From positions 4,991,501 through 5,055,500 of the forward strand of contig NZ_CP049744.1 of assembly GCF_000760935.2 (NCBI RefSeq): a stretch of DNA of 64,000 bases. The letters run 5' to 3'. A program made the position numbers and the translations under genes. The notes under the pieces were generated by a model that saw only the letters and a program-made list of their open reading frames with translations, made no database searches and had not been told where the DNA came from. This document shows, in pieces, positions 1 through 8,009 of this stretch (position 1 is the first letter of the stretch; every line of letters begins with the position of its first letter). This DNA is from Rhodococcoides fascians A25f (GTDB taxonomy: Bacteria > Actinomycetota > Actinomycetes > Mycobacteriales > Mycobacteriaceae).

Positions 1-59
1 AATCGGGCACCGTGAGTATGGTCGGAAACGCACGGCATACCCGACAAGTAGGAGCAGGC

Positions 60-329
60 ATGACCGACGACGCGGACAAGCTCTGGCGACGCTACGACGC
101 GTGGTGGGCAGCGTTGACCCCCGACGACCGAGCTCACGTCGAGAAGTGTTGCGAATCGGGCCGCACCGACGAGCGACTCTGCGCACTGATCCTCGAGAAC
201 GACGGCCCGTCGAAGGCAGCGTTCGAGGCAGGTAGCAAGTTGTCCGTGGGCAACAGCAAGTACTGCGCCATCCCCAGCGCGCTGCTCGAGTTTCTCGAGG
301 CGAAGCGCGCACACCCGCCCCTCAGCTAG
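60..329 (+). CDS. small hypothetical protein
   Basis: Acidic, Trp-rich soluble protein of 89 residues (motif KLWRRYDAWWAALTPDD near the N-terminus, a Cys-Cys pair at about residue 28). No signal peptide or membrane segment. I do not recognise the family. The ATG at 60 is preferred over an in-frame upstream start at 12 because a GGAG Shine-Dalgarno lies just before it. Its 3' end overlaps the 3' end of the convergent peptidase gene by 8 bp. Function unknown. Confidence 0.7.
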   Translation: MTDDADKLWRRYDAWWAALTPDDRAHVEKCCESGRTDERLCALILENDGPSKAAFEAGSKLSVGNSKYCAIPSALLEFLEAKRAHPPLS

Positions 330-2235
330 GCGGACGCCACAGCTCCAGCTCGGAGATTCCGGGCGGCGTGAATCCCATGACCTGGCCGTAGAAGGACAGT
401 TCGGACTCTCGTGCGTTCACCTGAGTGTCGAGTTTGCGGAATCCGTGCGACTCGCCCGCATAGGCCAGGTAGGCGTGCGGAATTCCTTTCTGCACCATGG
501 CGTCTCGGAATCGCTCGGCCTGTGACGGCGGCACGATCGGATCGTCCAGTCCTTGCAACAACAGCACCGGGCACGAGAGTCCGTCGACGTTGTTGACCGG
601 TGCACGGGTTCGGTACAGGTCGATGGCCTCGGGCAAGGGTCCGATCAGGCCGTCGATGTAGCGAGATTCGAAGTCGTGGGTCTCGGCGACGAACAACTCG
701 AGCTCGGCGACACCGAAGTACGAAGCCCCGCAGGCGAATACATCCGAAGACGTCAGTGCCGCCAATACCGTCCAACCACCTGCGGAGCCACCTTCGATGG
801 CCAACCGGCGCGGGTCGGCGAGGCCGCTGTCGGCGAGCCCCTGCACGGCGGCGATGGTGTCTTCCACGTCGACGACGCCCCACTGTCCACGTAGTCGGTT
901 GCGGTATTCGCGGCCGTACCCGCTCGACCCACCGTAGTTCACGTCGACGACGCCGATGCCGCGGCTGGTGAAGTACGCGAACAGCGGGTTCAGTGCGGGT
1001 GCCACGTGTGCCGTCGGGCCGCCGTGGACGAACGCGACGTACGGCGGGAGTTCGCCGTCGAGCCCGTCGTAGGACGGGTTGCGCGGCGCATAGGCGATGG
1101 CGTGCACCTCACGATTCGGTCCATGGAACGTCACCTGACGCCCCTCCGGCAGATACGCAGCGTCGGGGACGGACTCGAAACCCGAACGCACAGCCGTGAG
1201 TTCACGGGTTCCGAGATCGAGTGCGTACAGCCCGCTCGCCACTTGCGCGCCACCGCCCTTGATCAACACGGTCGATCCATGGCGCCCACCGAGACCGACC
1301 GACGTCACACCCTCGAGCGCGATGTCGTCCAGAGTGCCGGATGCAGGGTCGAGCACGGCGAGGGTATCGGTACCGACGGTCCGCACGGTCAGCAGCTTTC
1401 CGTCGCCCAGCACCTCGTACCAACTCGATCCGAGTCGCCACAGCGGGGCCCCGAAGTCGGCGTCGAGCGTCAGTAGCGGGGCCACCGAACCGTCGAGCGT
1501 GACCGAATACAGGTTCCACCAACCACTTCGGTCGCTGATGACGTACAACCGTTCGTCGTCGATCCACTCCGGCTGCATCACCGATTCCTCGGTCGAACCC
1601 AGCAGCACCGTCCAGGACGACGGATCGGCCAGCGAAGCCACGCGCAGTTCCGTTCCGTCCCATGGCATTTGCGGATGGTTCCACGCTATCCAGGCGATGC
1701 GGGTGCCGTCGGGCGACAAGCGCGGGAACGCAAGGAAGTCCGAGCCCGCCACCAACGAGCGCACCCCGCCGCCGCTCAGGTCGATCGCCACGATGTCTCG
1801 CGATACCGCACCGGCGTCGTGCATCTCGCGGACGGCAATGACGTCGTTACCGACCACCGACAATTCGGCGTACCGGATGCTCGACGCCACAGCCGGTTTC
1901 GGAGTCAGCGGCACGGGTGACCCGCCGGGGGTGAGGCGATAGACGCGTTGATCGGAGAACTCGGCGAACACCAGGTCGCCGTCTGCCGTCGCAGCCCATG
2001 CCCCGCCGCCGTATTCGTGGACTCGGGTGCGGGCGTTGAAGGGTGCGGGCACAATCGGCTGCACTTCTCCGTCCACGTGGCGACAGATCGCCGTCCGACC
2101 TTGCTCGGCAGGTCGCAATTCCGACCACCAGATCTCGTCGCCGACGTAGCGACCGCCCTCGACGGGATGGCCCGCGGACGACAGGTCTGCTGCAGTGATG
2201 GGCGAAGGCCAGGATCCGAAGGCGAGTGCAGTCAC
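322..2235 (-). CDS. S9-family prolyl oligopeptidase-like serine peptidase
   Basis: Predicted cytoplasmic peptidase of about 637 residues. The N-terminal two thirds read as a beta-propeller-like region (repeated SPDGTRIAW / LSPDG type blades), followed by a C-terminal alpha/beta-hydrolase domain with the nucleophile elbow EGGSAGGW, an acid in LLLQGLDDP and the histidine in YAGESHGF, so the Ser-Asp-His triad is intact. Family members cleave short peptides, often after proline or as dipeptidyl/acylaminoacyl peptidases; the exact specificity cannot be read. Start: GTG 2235 is chosen because a TAGGGT hexamer ends 7 nt upstream (leaderless promoter); an ATG at 2316 would add 27 poorly conserved residues. 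Confidence 0.9.
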   Translation of the reverse strand: MTALAFGSWPSPITAADLSSAGHPVEGGRYVGDEIWWSELRPAEQGRTAICRHVDGEVQPIVPAPFNARTRVHEYGGGAWAATADGDLVFAEFSDQRVYRLTPGGSPVPLTPKPAVASSIRYAELSVVGNDVIAVREMHDAGAVSRDIVAIDLSGGGVRSLVAGSDFLAFPRLSPDGTRIAWIAWNHPQMPWDGTELRVASLADPSSWTVLLGSTEESVMQPEWIDDERLYVISDRSGWWNLYSVTLDGSVAPLLTLDADFGAPLWRLGSSWYEVLGDGKLLTVRTVGTDTLAVLDPASGTLDDIALEGVTSVGLGGRHGSTVLIKGGGAQVASGLYALDLGTRELTAVRSGFESVPDAAYLPEGRQVTFHGPNREVHAIAYAPRNPSYDGLDGELPPYVAFVHGGPTAHVAPALNPLFAYFTSRGIGVVDVNYGGSSGYGREYRNRLRGQWGVVDVEDTIAAVQGLADSGLADPRRLAIEGGSAGGWTVLAALTSSDVFACGASYFGVAELELFVAETHDFESRYIDGLIGPLPEAIDLYRTRAPVNNVDGLSCPVLLLQGLDDPIVPPSQAERFRDAMVQKGIPHAYLAYAGESHGFRKLDTQVNARESELSFYGQVMGFTPPGISELELWRPPS

Positions 2236-2336
2236 GAGCTCCACCCTAGTGAACTGACGTGGCCGTAACGCGTTGTTCACCGGCCCTTCAACAGTGACCC
2301 GGATGATGGAGGACAAGCAGCAGTAGGGGGAACACC

Positions 2337-2564
2337 ATGCGCCGGACCACTACCCAATCGGTGGACCACGAGATTCTGACTTTCGGCCGAACCTGGCAGG
2401 GATACGGCGGCGGCAGCGACGAGGACATCTACGTCGCATTCGGTGTCGACGGGCGCACCTACTTCCAGCGGCTGCGTCGTATTCTCGATTCGCCGGTGGC
2501 CGAGGATCTGTCCCCCGACGAGCGGGCGGCGATCCTCGACATCTGCCGAACGAGACTCACCTGA
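2337..2564 (+). CDS. DUF3263-like small protein
   Basis: 75-residue protein. The segment HEILTFGRTWQGYGG followed by DIYVAFGVDGRTYFQRLRR resembles the short actinobacterial DUF3263 family (consensus of the type EILxFExxWWxYxGxKExAIRExFxxSxxRYYQxLN), which has no established biochemical role; helical, probably DNA- or protein-binding. Good Shine-Dalgarno (AGGGGG) 5 nt before the ATG. Divergent from the peptidase gene. Ends 7 bp before the convergent SRAP gene. Confidence 0.75.
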   Translation: MRRTTTQSVDHEILTFGRTWQGYGGGSDEDIYVAFGVDGRTYFQRLRRILDSPVAEDLSPDERAAILDICRTRLT

Positions 2565-2571
2565 GCCACCG

Positions 2572-3276
2572 TCACACCGGCGTCAACAGTTCCGGGCTGT
2601 TGTTCTTCACGCTGTTCACCGCGGTACTCACCTCGTAGGGCGCGAGCCGGGGTTCTGGGATTGCCGCCAACATGTCCTGTACCGCCCCCAGGTCGGTCAC
2701 GGTGGGATCGAGCCAGCTCGCGCGGAGATCCGGCGGGAGCACGACCGGCGAGCGATCGTGGATGTGGCCGAGCGCATCGGCTGCCGGCGAGGTGAGGACC
2801 GTGACCGACCAGACCCAGCGGTTTTCGTCGTCGTCTGCCTTGGTGGGGTCTCGCCACAATTCGTACAAGCCTGCCATCGCGAGCACGCCTTCCGTATGCA
2901 GGAAGTACGGCACTTTCCCCCCGTCGCGCTTCTCCCACTCGTAGTACCCGTCTGCAGGCACGATGCAGCGTCGACGGCTCGCGGCCTTCTTGAACGACGG
3001 CTTCTCGGTGATGGTCTCCGACCTGGCGTTGATCAGCCGGGAACCGATTTTCGCGTCCTTCGCCCACGAGGGGATCAGGCCCCAACGCACCGAACGCAAT
3101 TGCCGCACGGCGTCGGACTCCGGTTCGTCCTTGGGCGCGCGTTCGAGCACGGTCCGCACCGTCTGCGTCGGGGCAACGTTGTACGACGGCGGCACCTCCT
3201 CGCCCACTGTTTCGGCGATGTCGAACACCGCCTGGAGGTCGGTGTCACTCCGGGTACTGGCATACCGTCCGCACAT
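2572..3276 (-). CDS. SRAP (HMCES/YedK) family protein
   Basis: 234-residue SOS-response-associated peptidase domain protein. The family protects abasic sites in single-stranded DNA by forming a thiazolidine crosslink through the N-terminal cysteine. The diagnostic residues are present: Cys2 in MCGRYA (after removal of Met1), Asn in YNVAPTQ, Glu in DGYYEWEK and His in GHIHDRSPVVL. The ATG at 3276 places Cys at position 2 exactly, so the much longer open frame upstream (to 4014) is spurious. Divergent from the aminotransferase gene. Confidence 0.95.
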   Translation of the reverse strand: MCGRYASTRSDTDLQAVFDIAETVGEEVPPSYNVAPTQTVRTVLERAPKDEPESDAVRQLRSVRWGLIPSWAKDAKIGSRLINARSETITEKPSFKKAASRRRCIVPADGYYEWEKRDGGKVPYFLHTEGVLAMAGLYELWRDPTKADDDENRWVWSVTVLTSPAADALGHIHDRSPVVLPPDLRASWLDPTVTDLGAVQDMLAAIPEPRLAPYEVSTAVNSVKNNSPELLTPV

Positions 3277-3378
3277 GAGTCGATTGTTCCACTCGCCACC
3301 GACAAGCCGGCCGAAACAACCTCTCGCGAAAAACAACCTTGTGGAAACCGACACCGCTCGCCTGGCACGATATGACGG

Positions 3379-4629
3379 GTGACCACTCCACAGATCAACT
3401 CCCAGCCGCGTTACCGCACGTTGCAGCAGTCGACCAAGCTGCAGAACGTGCTGTACGAGATCCGTGGACCGGTACACGCCCATGCCGCCCGACTCGAAGC
3501 CGAGGGGCACCGCATCCTCAAGCTGAATATCGGTAATCCGGCTCCGTTCGGCTTCGAAGCCCCCGATGTGATCGTGCGAGACATGATCGCCGCACTGCCC
3601 GTCGCCCAGGGCTACTCGGAGTCGAAGGGCATTCTGTCTGCGCGACGCGCCATCGTCACCCGCTACGAGCTCGAACCGGGCTTCCCCGAGCTCGACGTCG
3701 ACGACATCTATCTCGGTAACGGGGTGTCCGAGCTCATCACGATGACGATGCAGGCGTTGCTCGACGACGGCGACGAGGTGCTGATCCCGGCCCCGGACTA
3801 CCCGCTGTGGACGGCGATGACGACGCTGTCCGGTGGCAAGGCCGTGCACTACATGTGCGACGAGGAGAACGGGTGGAATCCCGATCTGGCCGACATCGAG
3901 TCGAAGATCACTCCCAAGACCGTCGCACTGCTGGTGATCAACCCCAACAATCCGACCGGCGCGGTGTACTCGAAGGAAGTTCTGCAGGGCATCGTCGATC
4001 TGGCGCGCAAGCACCAGCTGCTATTGCTCGCGGACGAGATCTACGACCGGATTCTCTACGACGACGCACAGCACACCTCGCTGGCGAGCCTGGCTCCCGA
4101 TCTGCTGTGCCTGACCTACAACGGTCTGTCCAAGGCGTATCGCGTGGCCGGTTACCGCGCGGGGTGGCTTGCGATCACCGGGCCGAAGAAGCACGCAGCG
4201 GGGTTCATCGAGGGAATCGACCTTCTCGCGTCGACGCGGCTGTGCCCCAATGTGCCTGCGCAGCACGCCATTCAGGTCGCACTCGGTGGTTACCAGAGCA
4301 TCGAGGATCTGATCCTGCCCGGCGGACGCCTGCTCGAGCAGCGCGACGTCGCATGGGAGAAACTCAACGCGATTCATGGCGTCTCGTGCGTCAAGCCGCG
4401 GGGAGCGCTGTACGCGTTTCCGCGACTCGATCCCGAAGTGCACGAAATCTACGACGACGAAAAGCTGGTACAGGATCTGTTGCTACAGGAGAAAATCCTC
4501 GTGGTTCAGGGCACCGGCTTCAACTGGCCCGGCCACGATCACGTGCGCATCGTGACTCTGCCCTGGGCGCGGGATCTGGCCGTGGCCATCGAAAGGTTCG
4601 GCAACTTTCTCGCTTCCTACAAGCAGTGA
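3379..4629 (+). CDS. alaT: alanine-type PLP aminotransferase
   Basis: 416-residue fold-type I aminotransferase closest by eye to the AlaA/AlaT group (glutamate-pyruvate transaminase; the mycobacterial homologue has been called AspC). Visible signatures: LNIGNPAPFGF near the N-terminus, NPNNPTGAVYS substrate/PLP region, LADEIYDRILYDD (PLP-binding Asp/Tyr), and the Schiff-base lysine in NGLSKAYRVAGYRAGW. Starts at GTG with no clear Shine-Dalgarno. A downstream alanine dehydrogenase (6.3 kb) makes alanine/pyruvate metabolism a local theme. Confidence 0.9.
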   Translation: MTTPQINSQPRYRTLQQSTKLQNVLYEIRGPVHAHAARLEAEGHRILKLNIGNPAPFGFEAPDVIVRDMIAALPVAQGYSESKGILSARRAIVTRYELEPGFPELDVDDIYLGNGVSELITMTMQALLDDGDEVLIPAPDYPLWTAMTTLSGGKAVHYMCDEENGWNPDLADIESKITPKTVALLVINPNNPTGAVYSKEVLQGIVDLARKHQLLLLADEIYDRILYDDAQHTSLASLAPDLLCLTYNGLSKAYRVAGYRAGWLAITGPKKHAAGFIEGIDLLASTRLCPNVPAQHAIQVALGGYQSIEDLILPGGRLLEQRDVAWEKLNAIHGVSCVKPRGALYAFPRLDPEVHEIYDDEKLVQDLLLQEKILVVQGTGFNWPGHDHVRIVTLPWARDLAVAIERFGNFLASYKQ

Positions 4630-4633
4630 CGTC

Positions 4634-4668
4634 GAAAGTTACGCGCAAGTAGTTGAAAGTGACGCAAG
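4634..4668. repeat. direct repeat GAAAGT-type, 21-bp period
   Basis: Two imperfect copies, GAAAGTTACGCGCAAG and GAAAGTGACGCAAG, start 21 bp apart directly after the alaT stop codon. Helical-phase spacing suggests a binding site for a dimeric regulator or a 3' processing element; no regulator can be named. Confidence 0.45.
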
Positions 4669-4775
4669 AAACTTGGGTGGGAGCGCGCCCTGAGGCCGAA
4701 TGATCTGTAGATTGGCGGACGGCACTTCGGTGCCCGCGAGCCCTGGTCGTCCCCTCCCCCCCGGGGCGGTCAGGT

Positions 4776-4810
4776 GGTGGCGGGGGACGCCCCCCCTGCT
4801 CCCCGCCACC
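4776..4810. other. G/C-rich inverted repeat upstream of yibE/F
   Basis: Perfect 10-bp arms GGTGGCGGGG (4776-4785) and CCCCGCCACC (4801-4810) around a 15-nt loop; a second small UUCG-loop hairpin (GGCAC-TTCG-GTGCC) lies at 4721-4734. Together they probably end alaT transcription before the next promoter, although no U-tract follows. Confidence 0.45.
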
Positions 4811-4858
4811 TAGCTCCTCGCATCGGCCACCGAGATGGCCCCGTACTAGCCTTGCACC

Positions 4859-6205
4859 GTGGAACCACACGGCAATCATCCCGACGGCACCAAGCCGGGC
4901 CTCGACTCCCATGTGGGCCACGGGCACGGACACAGCGACAGTCCGGTGCCGCTCGGCCCGGTAGCCGCCAAGGTCGTCGTCGGGCTGCTCGTCGTGATCG
5001 GCATAGCCGTCATCGCCGGTGCATTCGCGCTGTGGCCCAGCAAACAGAACATCGATATCCCACTGCCGTTCCAGACCTCGGGCGGAGGTGCGGTGTCCAC
5101 CGAGGCGGGCACCATCACGTCGCAGAGCATCGGGCCCTGCGGGAGTCCCGACGCAGGCAGAGCGTTCACGGGCAACCCGACGCCTGCGGTCAACGACTCG
5201 TACGAATGTCAGCGCAGCATCGTCGACATCACGTCGGGCCAGGACGCGGGCAAGCGGACGGTGCTCGAGATCGCGCCGGGTCCCGGCCAACCGACGCTGA
5301 GCGCCGGTGAGGACATCCGACTGGTTCTGCAGTCAGATCCTTCCGGTGGAATCCGGTACTCCTTCAACGACTATTCCCGCGGGCTTCCGCTCGGGTTGAT
5401 CGTCGGCGGGTTCGCCGTGGTCATCTGCGTCGTTGCCCGATGGCGGGGATTCCGCGCGCTGGTCGGCCTACTCATCGCGTTCGCCGTGCTGGTGGTGTTC
5501 ATGCTGCCGGCTCTGCTCGACGGCGCACCCGCCATTCCCGTCGCTCTTGTCGCCGGTGCGGTGATCCTCTACGCCGTGCTGTATCTGGCGCACGGGGTGA
5601 ATCTGCGCACCAGCTCGGCGCTACTGGGCACACTGACCTCGATGGGCCTGGCCGCAGTCCTGTCGTACGTCGCGATTCGGATGACGCACCTGACCGGGTT
5701 GTCGGAGGAACAGAACACCGCAGTGCAGACGTACATCGGCACCGTCAGTGTCACGGGGCTGCTGTTGGCCGGCTTCATCATCGGCTCGCTCGGTGTGCTC
5801 AACGACGTGACGATCACTCAGGCCTCGGCGGCCTTCGAGCTGGCATCGGTCGACGAGACCGCGTCGCGGCGCGAGATCTTCACCGCCGCGATGCGGGTGG
5901 GGCGCGATCACATCGCCAGTACCGTCTACACCCTCGTCCTCGCCTATGCCGGTGGCGCGCTGCCGCTGCTGTTGCTCTTCAGCGTCGCCGATCGGTCGAT
6001 CCAGGACGTGTTGACCGGCGACGCCGTGTCGATCGAAATAGTCAGATCCTCCGTGGGCGGTGTAGCCCTCGCGTTGTCGGTGCCCCTCACCACCGCGATC
6101 GCCGTGCTCCTGGCCCGGCCGATCAACTCGTCCAAGAAAGGCGCGTCGTCGTCTCGGACGCCCAAGCCCGCTCGATCGCGGGGCTCGGGTCGCCACAGCG
6201 CGTAG
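4859..6205 (+). CDS. YibE/F family membrane protein
   Basis: 448 residues: a His-rich cytoplasmic N-terminus ([16 protein letters not shown]), one membrane segment (about 36-58), an extracytoplasmic domain with four Cys-containing loops, then about seven membrane segments forming the YibE/F core ([14 protein letters not shown] is the recognisable core motif). The basic Ser/Arg tail is cytoplasmic. YibE/F proteins are polytopic proteins of unknown transport function. A TAGCCT hexamer ends 6 nt before the GTG, suggesting a leaderless transcript. Convergent with ald. Confidence 0.85.
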   Translation: MEPHGNHPDGTKPGLDSHVGHGHGHSDSPVPLGPVAAKVVVGLLVVIGIAVIAGAFALWPSKQNIDIPLPFQTSGGGAVSTEAGTITSQSIGPCGSPDAGRAFTGNPTPAVNDSYECQRSIVDITSGQDAGKRTVLEIAPGPGQPTLSAGEDIRLVLQSDPSGGIRYSFNDYSRGLPLGLIVGGFAVVICVVARWRGFRALVGLLIAFAVLVVFMLPALLDGAPAIPVALVAGAVILYAVLYLAHGVNLRTSSALLGTLTSMGLAAVLSYVAIRMTHLTGLSEEQNTAVQTYIGTVSVTGLLLAGFIIGSLGVLNDVTITQASAAFELASVDETASRREIFTAAMRVGRDHIASTVYTLVLAYAGGALPLLLLFSVADRSIQDVLTGDAVSIEIVRSSVGGVALALSVPLTTAIAVLLARPINSSKKGASSSRTPKPARSRGSGRHSA

Positions 6206-6277
6206 AGCGGCTTCGCCGCACGTGCACGAAAGTTCGTAGTGGACTACGAGTTTCCGCTCACGTGCGGCGGAGCCGCT
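6206..6277. repeat. nested palindrome, candidate bidirectional terminator (copy 1)
   Basis: Fills the whole gap between two convergent stop codons. Outer arms of 19 bp (6206-6224 and 6259-6277) differ at one position; an inner palindrome TCGTAG-TGGA-CTACGA lies at 6234-6249. The inner 16-bp core (as reverse complement) and the preceding GCACGTGCACG recur between another convergent gene pair at 26.35-26.41 kb, so this is a dispersed element and not a chance hairpin. Confidence 0.8.
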
Positions 6278-6279
6278 CC

Positions 6280-7362
6280 TCAGGCGAATGCAGCTGCGAC
6301 GGTCTCCGACAACAGTGCACCGTTGTGCGTGCTCAGTCCTGCCTTCAGACCTGCGTCTGCCTCGCAGGCAGCTTCCCAACCCTTGTCGGCGAGTGCGACG
6401 ACGTACGGCAGGGTGGCATTGGTGAGCGCGTAGGTGGACGTGCGCGGAACGGCTCCGGGCATGTTGGCGACGCAGTAGAACACCGACTCGTGCACCTTGT
6501 ACGTGGGATCGGCGTGGGTGGTGGCGTGCGAATCCTCGAAGCAGCCGCCCTGATCGATGGCGATGTCGACCAGAACCGAACCCGGCTTCATACGCTGAAC
6601 CAGGCTGTTGGATACCAACTTCGGAGCTTTGGCTCCGGGCACCAGCACTGCACCGATGACGAGATCCGCGGCGAGAACGGCTTGTTCGAGTTCGTACGCA
6701 TTCGACACCAGAGTCTTGACGGCGCCGCGGTACTGATCGTCGATGGCACGCAGAGCCTTCACATCGAGATCGAGAACGGTGACGTCGGCGTGCATTCCGA
6801 AAGCGATTGCGGTGGCATTCTTTCCGGACACACCGGCTCCGATGGCGACGACATTGGCGGGACGTACTCCGGGCACTCCGCCCATGAGAACTCCACGTCC
6901 TCCTTCGCTGGACATCAGGTGGTAGGCACCGGCCTGCGGCGCGAGGCGTCCGGCAACTTCACTCATCGGCGCGAGCAGCGGCAGCGAACCGTCTGCGGCA
7001 GTGACCGTTTCGTAGGCGATGGCCGTGGTACCCGAATCGAGCAGCGCATCGGTGCAGGCCTTCGACGCCGCGAGATGCAGGTAGGTGAACAGCACCTGTC
7101 CCTTGCGCAGGCGTGAATACTCTTCGGCGATAGGTTCTTTGACCTTCAGCAGCAGCTCGGCTGTTTCCCAGACCTCGGCGGCATCGGTGAGGATCTGTGC
7201 ACCGGCGGCCTTGTAGTCGGTGTCGGTGAACGACGATCCGGCTCCTGCCTCGGTTTCGATGATCACTTCGTGTCCTCGCGAGACCAGTTCGTGCACGCCT
7301 GCCGGGGTGATGGCCACCCGGTATTCGTGGTTCTTGATCTCGCGTGGAATTCCGATCTTCAT
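6280..7362 (-). CDS. ald: alanine dehydrogenase
   Basis: 360-residue NAD-dependent L-alanine dehydrogenase, which interconverts alanine and pyruvate plus ammonium. [20 protein letters not shown] is the family N-terminus with the substrate-binding Arg15; catalytic Lys in LLLKVKEP and His in [11 protein letters not shown]-binding [15 protein letters not shown]-terminal [25 protein letters not shown] Shine-Dalgarno 6 nt before the ATG. Divergent from its probable regulator aldR, sharing a 116-bp AT-rich control region. Confidence 0.97.
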   Translation of the reverse strand: MKIGIPREIKNHEYRVAITPAGVHELVSRGHEVIIETEAGAGSSFTDTDYKAAGAQILTDAAEVWETAELLLKVKEPIAEEYSRLRKGQVLFTYLHLAASKACTDALLDSGTTAIAYETVTAADGSLPLLAPMSEVAGRLAPQAGAYHLMSSEGGRGVLMGGVPGVRPANVVAIGAGVSGKNATAIAFGMHADVTVLDLDVKALRAIDDQYRGAVKTLVSNAYELEQAVLAADLVIGAVLVPGAKAPKLVSNSLVQRMKPGSVLVDIAIDQGGCFEDSHATTHADPTYKVHESVFYCVANMPGAVPRTSTYALTNATLPYVVALADKGWEAACEADAGLKAGLSTHNGALLSETVAAAFA

Positions 7363-7422
7363 GGCGGCCTCCTCGGTGGTGGGTGACGTGAAGCAGTGGC
7401 TCCATCCGTGTAGGCCAACTAT

Positions 7423-7464
7423 GAATTATCTACGGAATACCCGCAACGGAAGTGAACATAATTC
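7423..7464. promoter_or_regulatory. ald/aldR intergenic operator region
   Basis: Inverted repeat GAATTAT (7423-7429) / ATAATTC (7458-7464) in an AT-rich stretch unlike the surrounding sequence. AldR-type Lrp/AsnC proteins bind several sites between ald and aldR and respond to alanine in mycobacteria (family knowledge). The right half-site lies only 2 nt from a TAAGCT hexamer (7467-7472) that is 6 nt before the aldR ATG, so occupancy should also repress aldR. Confidence 0.6.
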
Positions 7465-7478
7465 TGTAAGCTCCTGGA

Positions 7479-8003
7479 ATGGTGAGCAATAGTTCGTTCG
7501 AGACGGGCGGCACGGGGTCCCAGCCGAACGATGTTCGGCCCATCCCGTTGGACCGGATCGATCACATCCTGCTCGACGAGCTGCGCCGCGACGCCCGTAC
7601 ACCCAACAACGCACTCGCTGCCGCCGCCGGTGTTGCTCCGTCCACCGCACTGGCCCGGGTTCGTGCGCTCGTCGAACGCGGTGTCATCCGCGGATTTCAC
7701 GCCGACATCGATCCCGAGGCCCTCGGCCAAGGCATCCAGGCCATGATTTCGGTCCGGCTCCAAGCAGATGCTCGACGGCGGATCAGCGAATTCGGATCGA
7801 AGATCGCCTCCCGAAAAGAGACGCTGAACATCTACTTCATTGCCGGTGCCGACGACTTCCTCGTGCACGTGGCAACCGTCGACACCGCCACGCTCCGCGA
7901 TTTCGTCGTCGAGAATCTCAGCGCCGACCCTGCCGTCGCCGCAACCGAGACGATCCTGATCTTCGAACACATCAGACCGCGAAACACTCACGGAGAGAGG
8001 TGA
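7479..8003 (+). CDS. aldR: Lrp/AsnC-family regulator, AldR-like
   Basis: 174 residues: AsnC-type winged helix (DRIDHILLDELRRDARTPNN ... APSTALARVRALVERGVIRGF, about 25-75) followed by an RAM effector/oligomerisation domain with IYFIAGADDFLVHV (about 120-135). Position divergent to ald identifies it as the likely alanine-responsive regulator AldR. Probably leaderless: TAAGCT lies 6 nt before the ATG. Confidence 0.9.
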   Translation: MVSNSSFETGGTGSQPNDVRPIPLDRIDHILLDELRRDARTPNNALAAAAGVAPSTALARVRALVERGVIRGFHADIDPEALGQGIQAMISVRLQADARRRISEFGSKIASRKETLNIYFIAGADDFLVHVATVDTATLRDFVVENLSADPAVAATETILIFEHIRPRNTHGER

Positions 8004-8009
8004 GTCGGG

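Noticed and set aside
3277..4014. Long N-terminal extension of the SRAP gene
   Set aside because: It would run antisense through alaT and move the catalytic Cys away from position 2.
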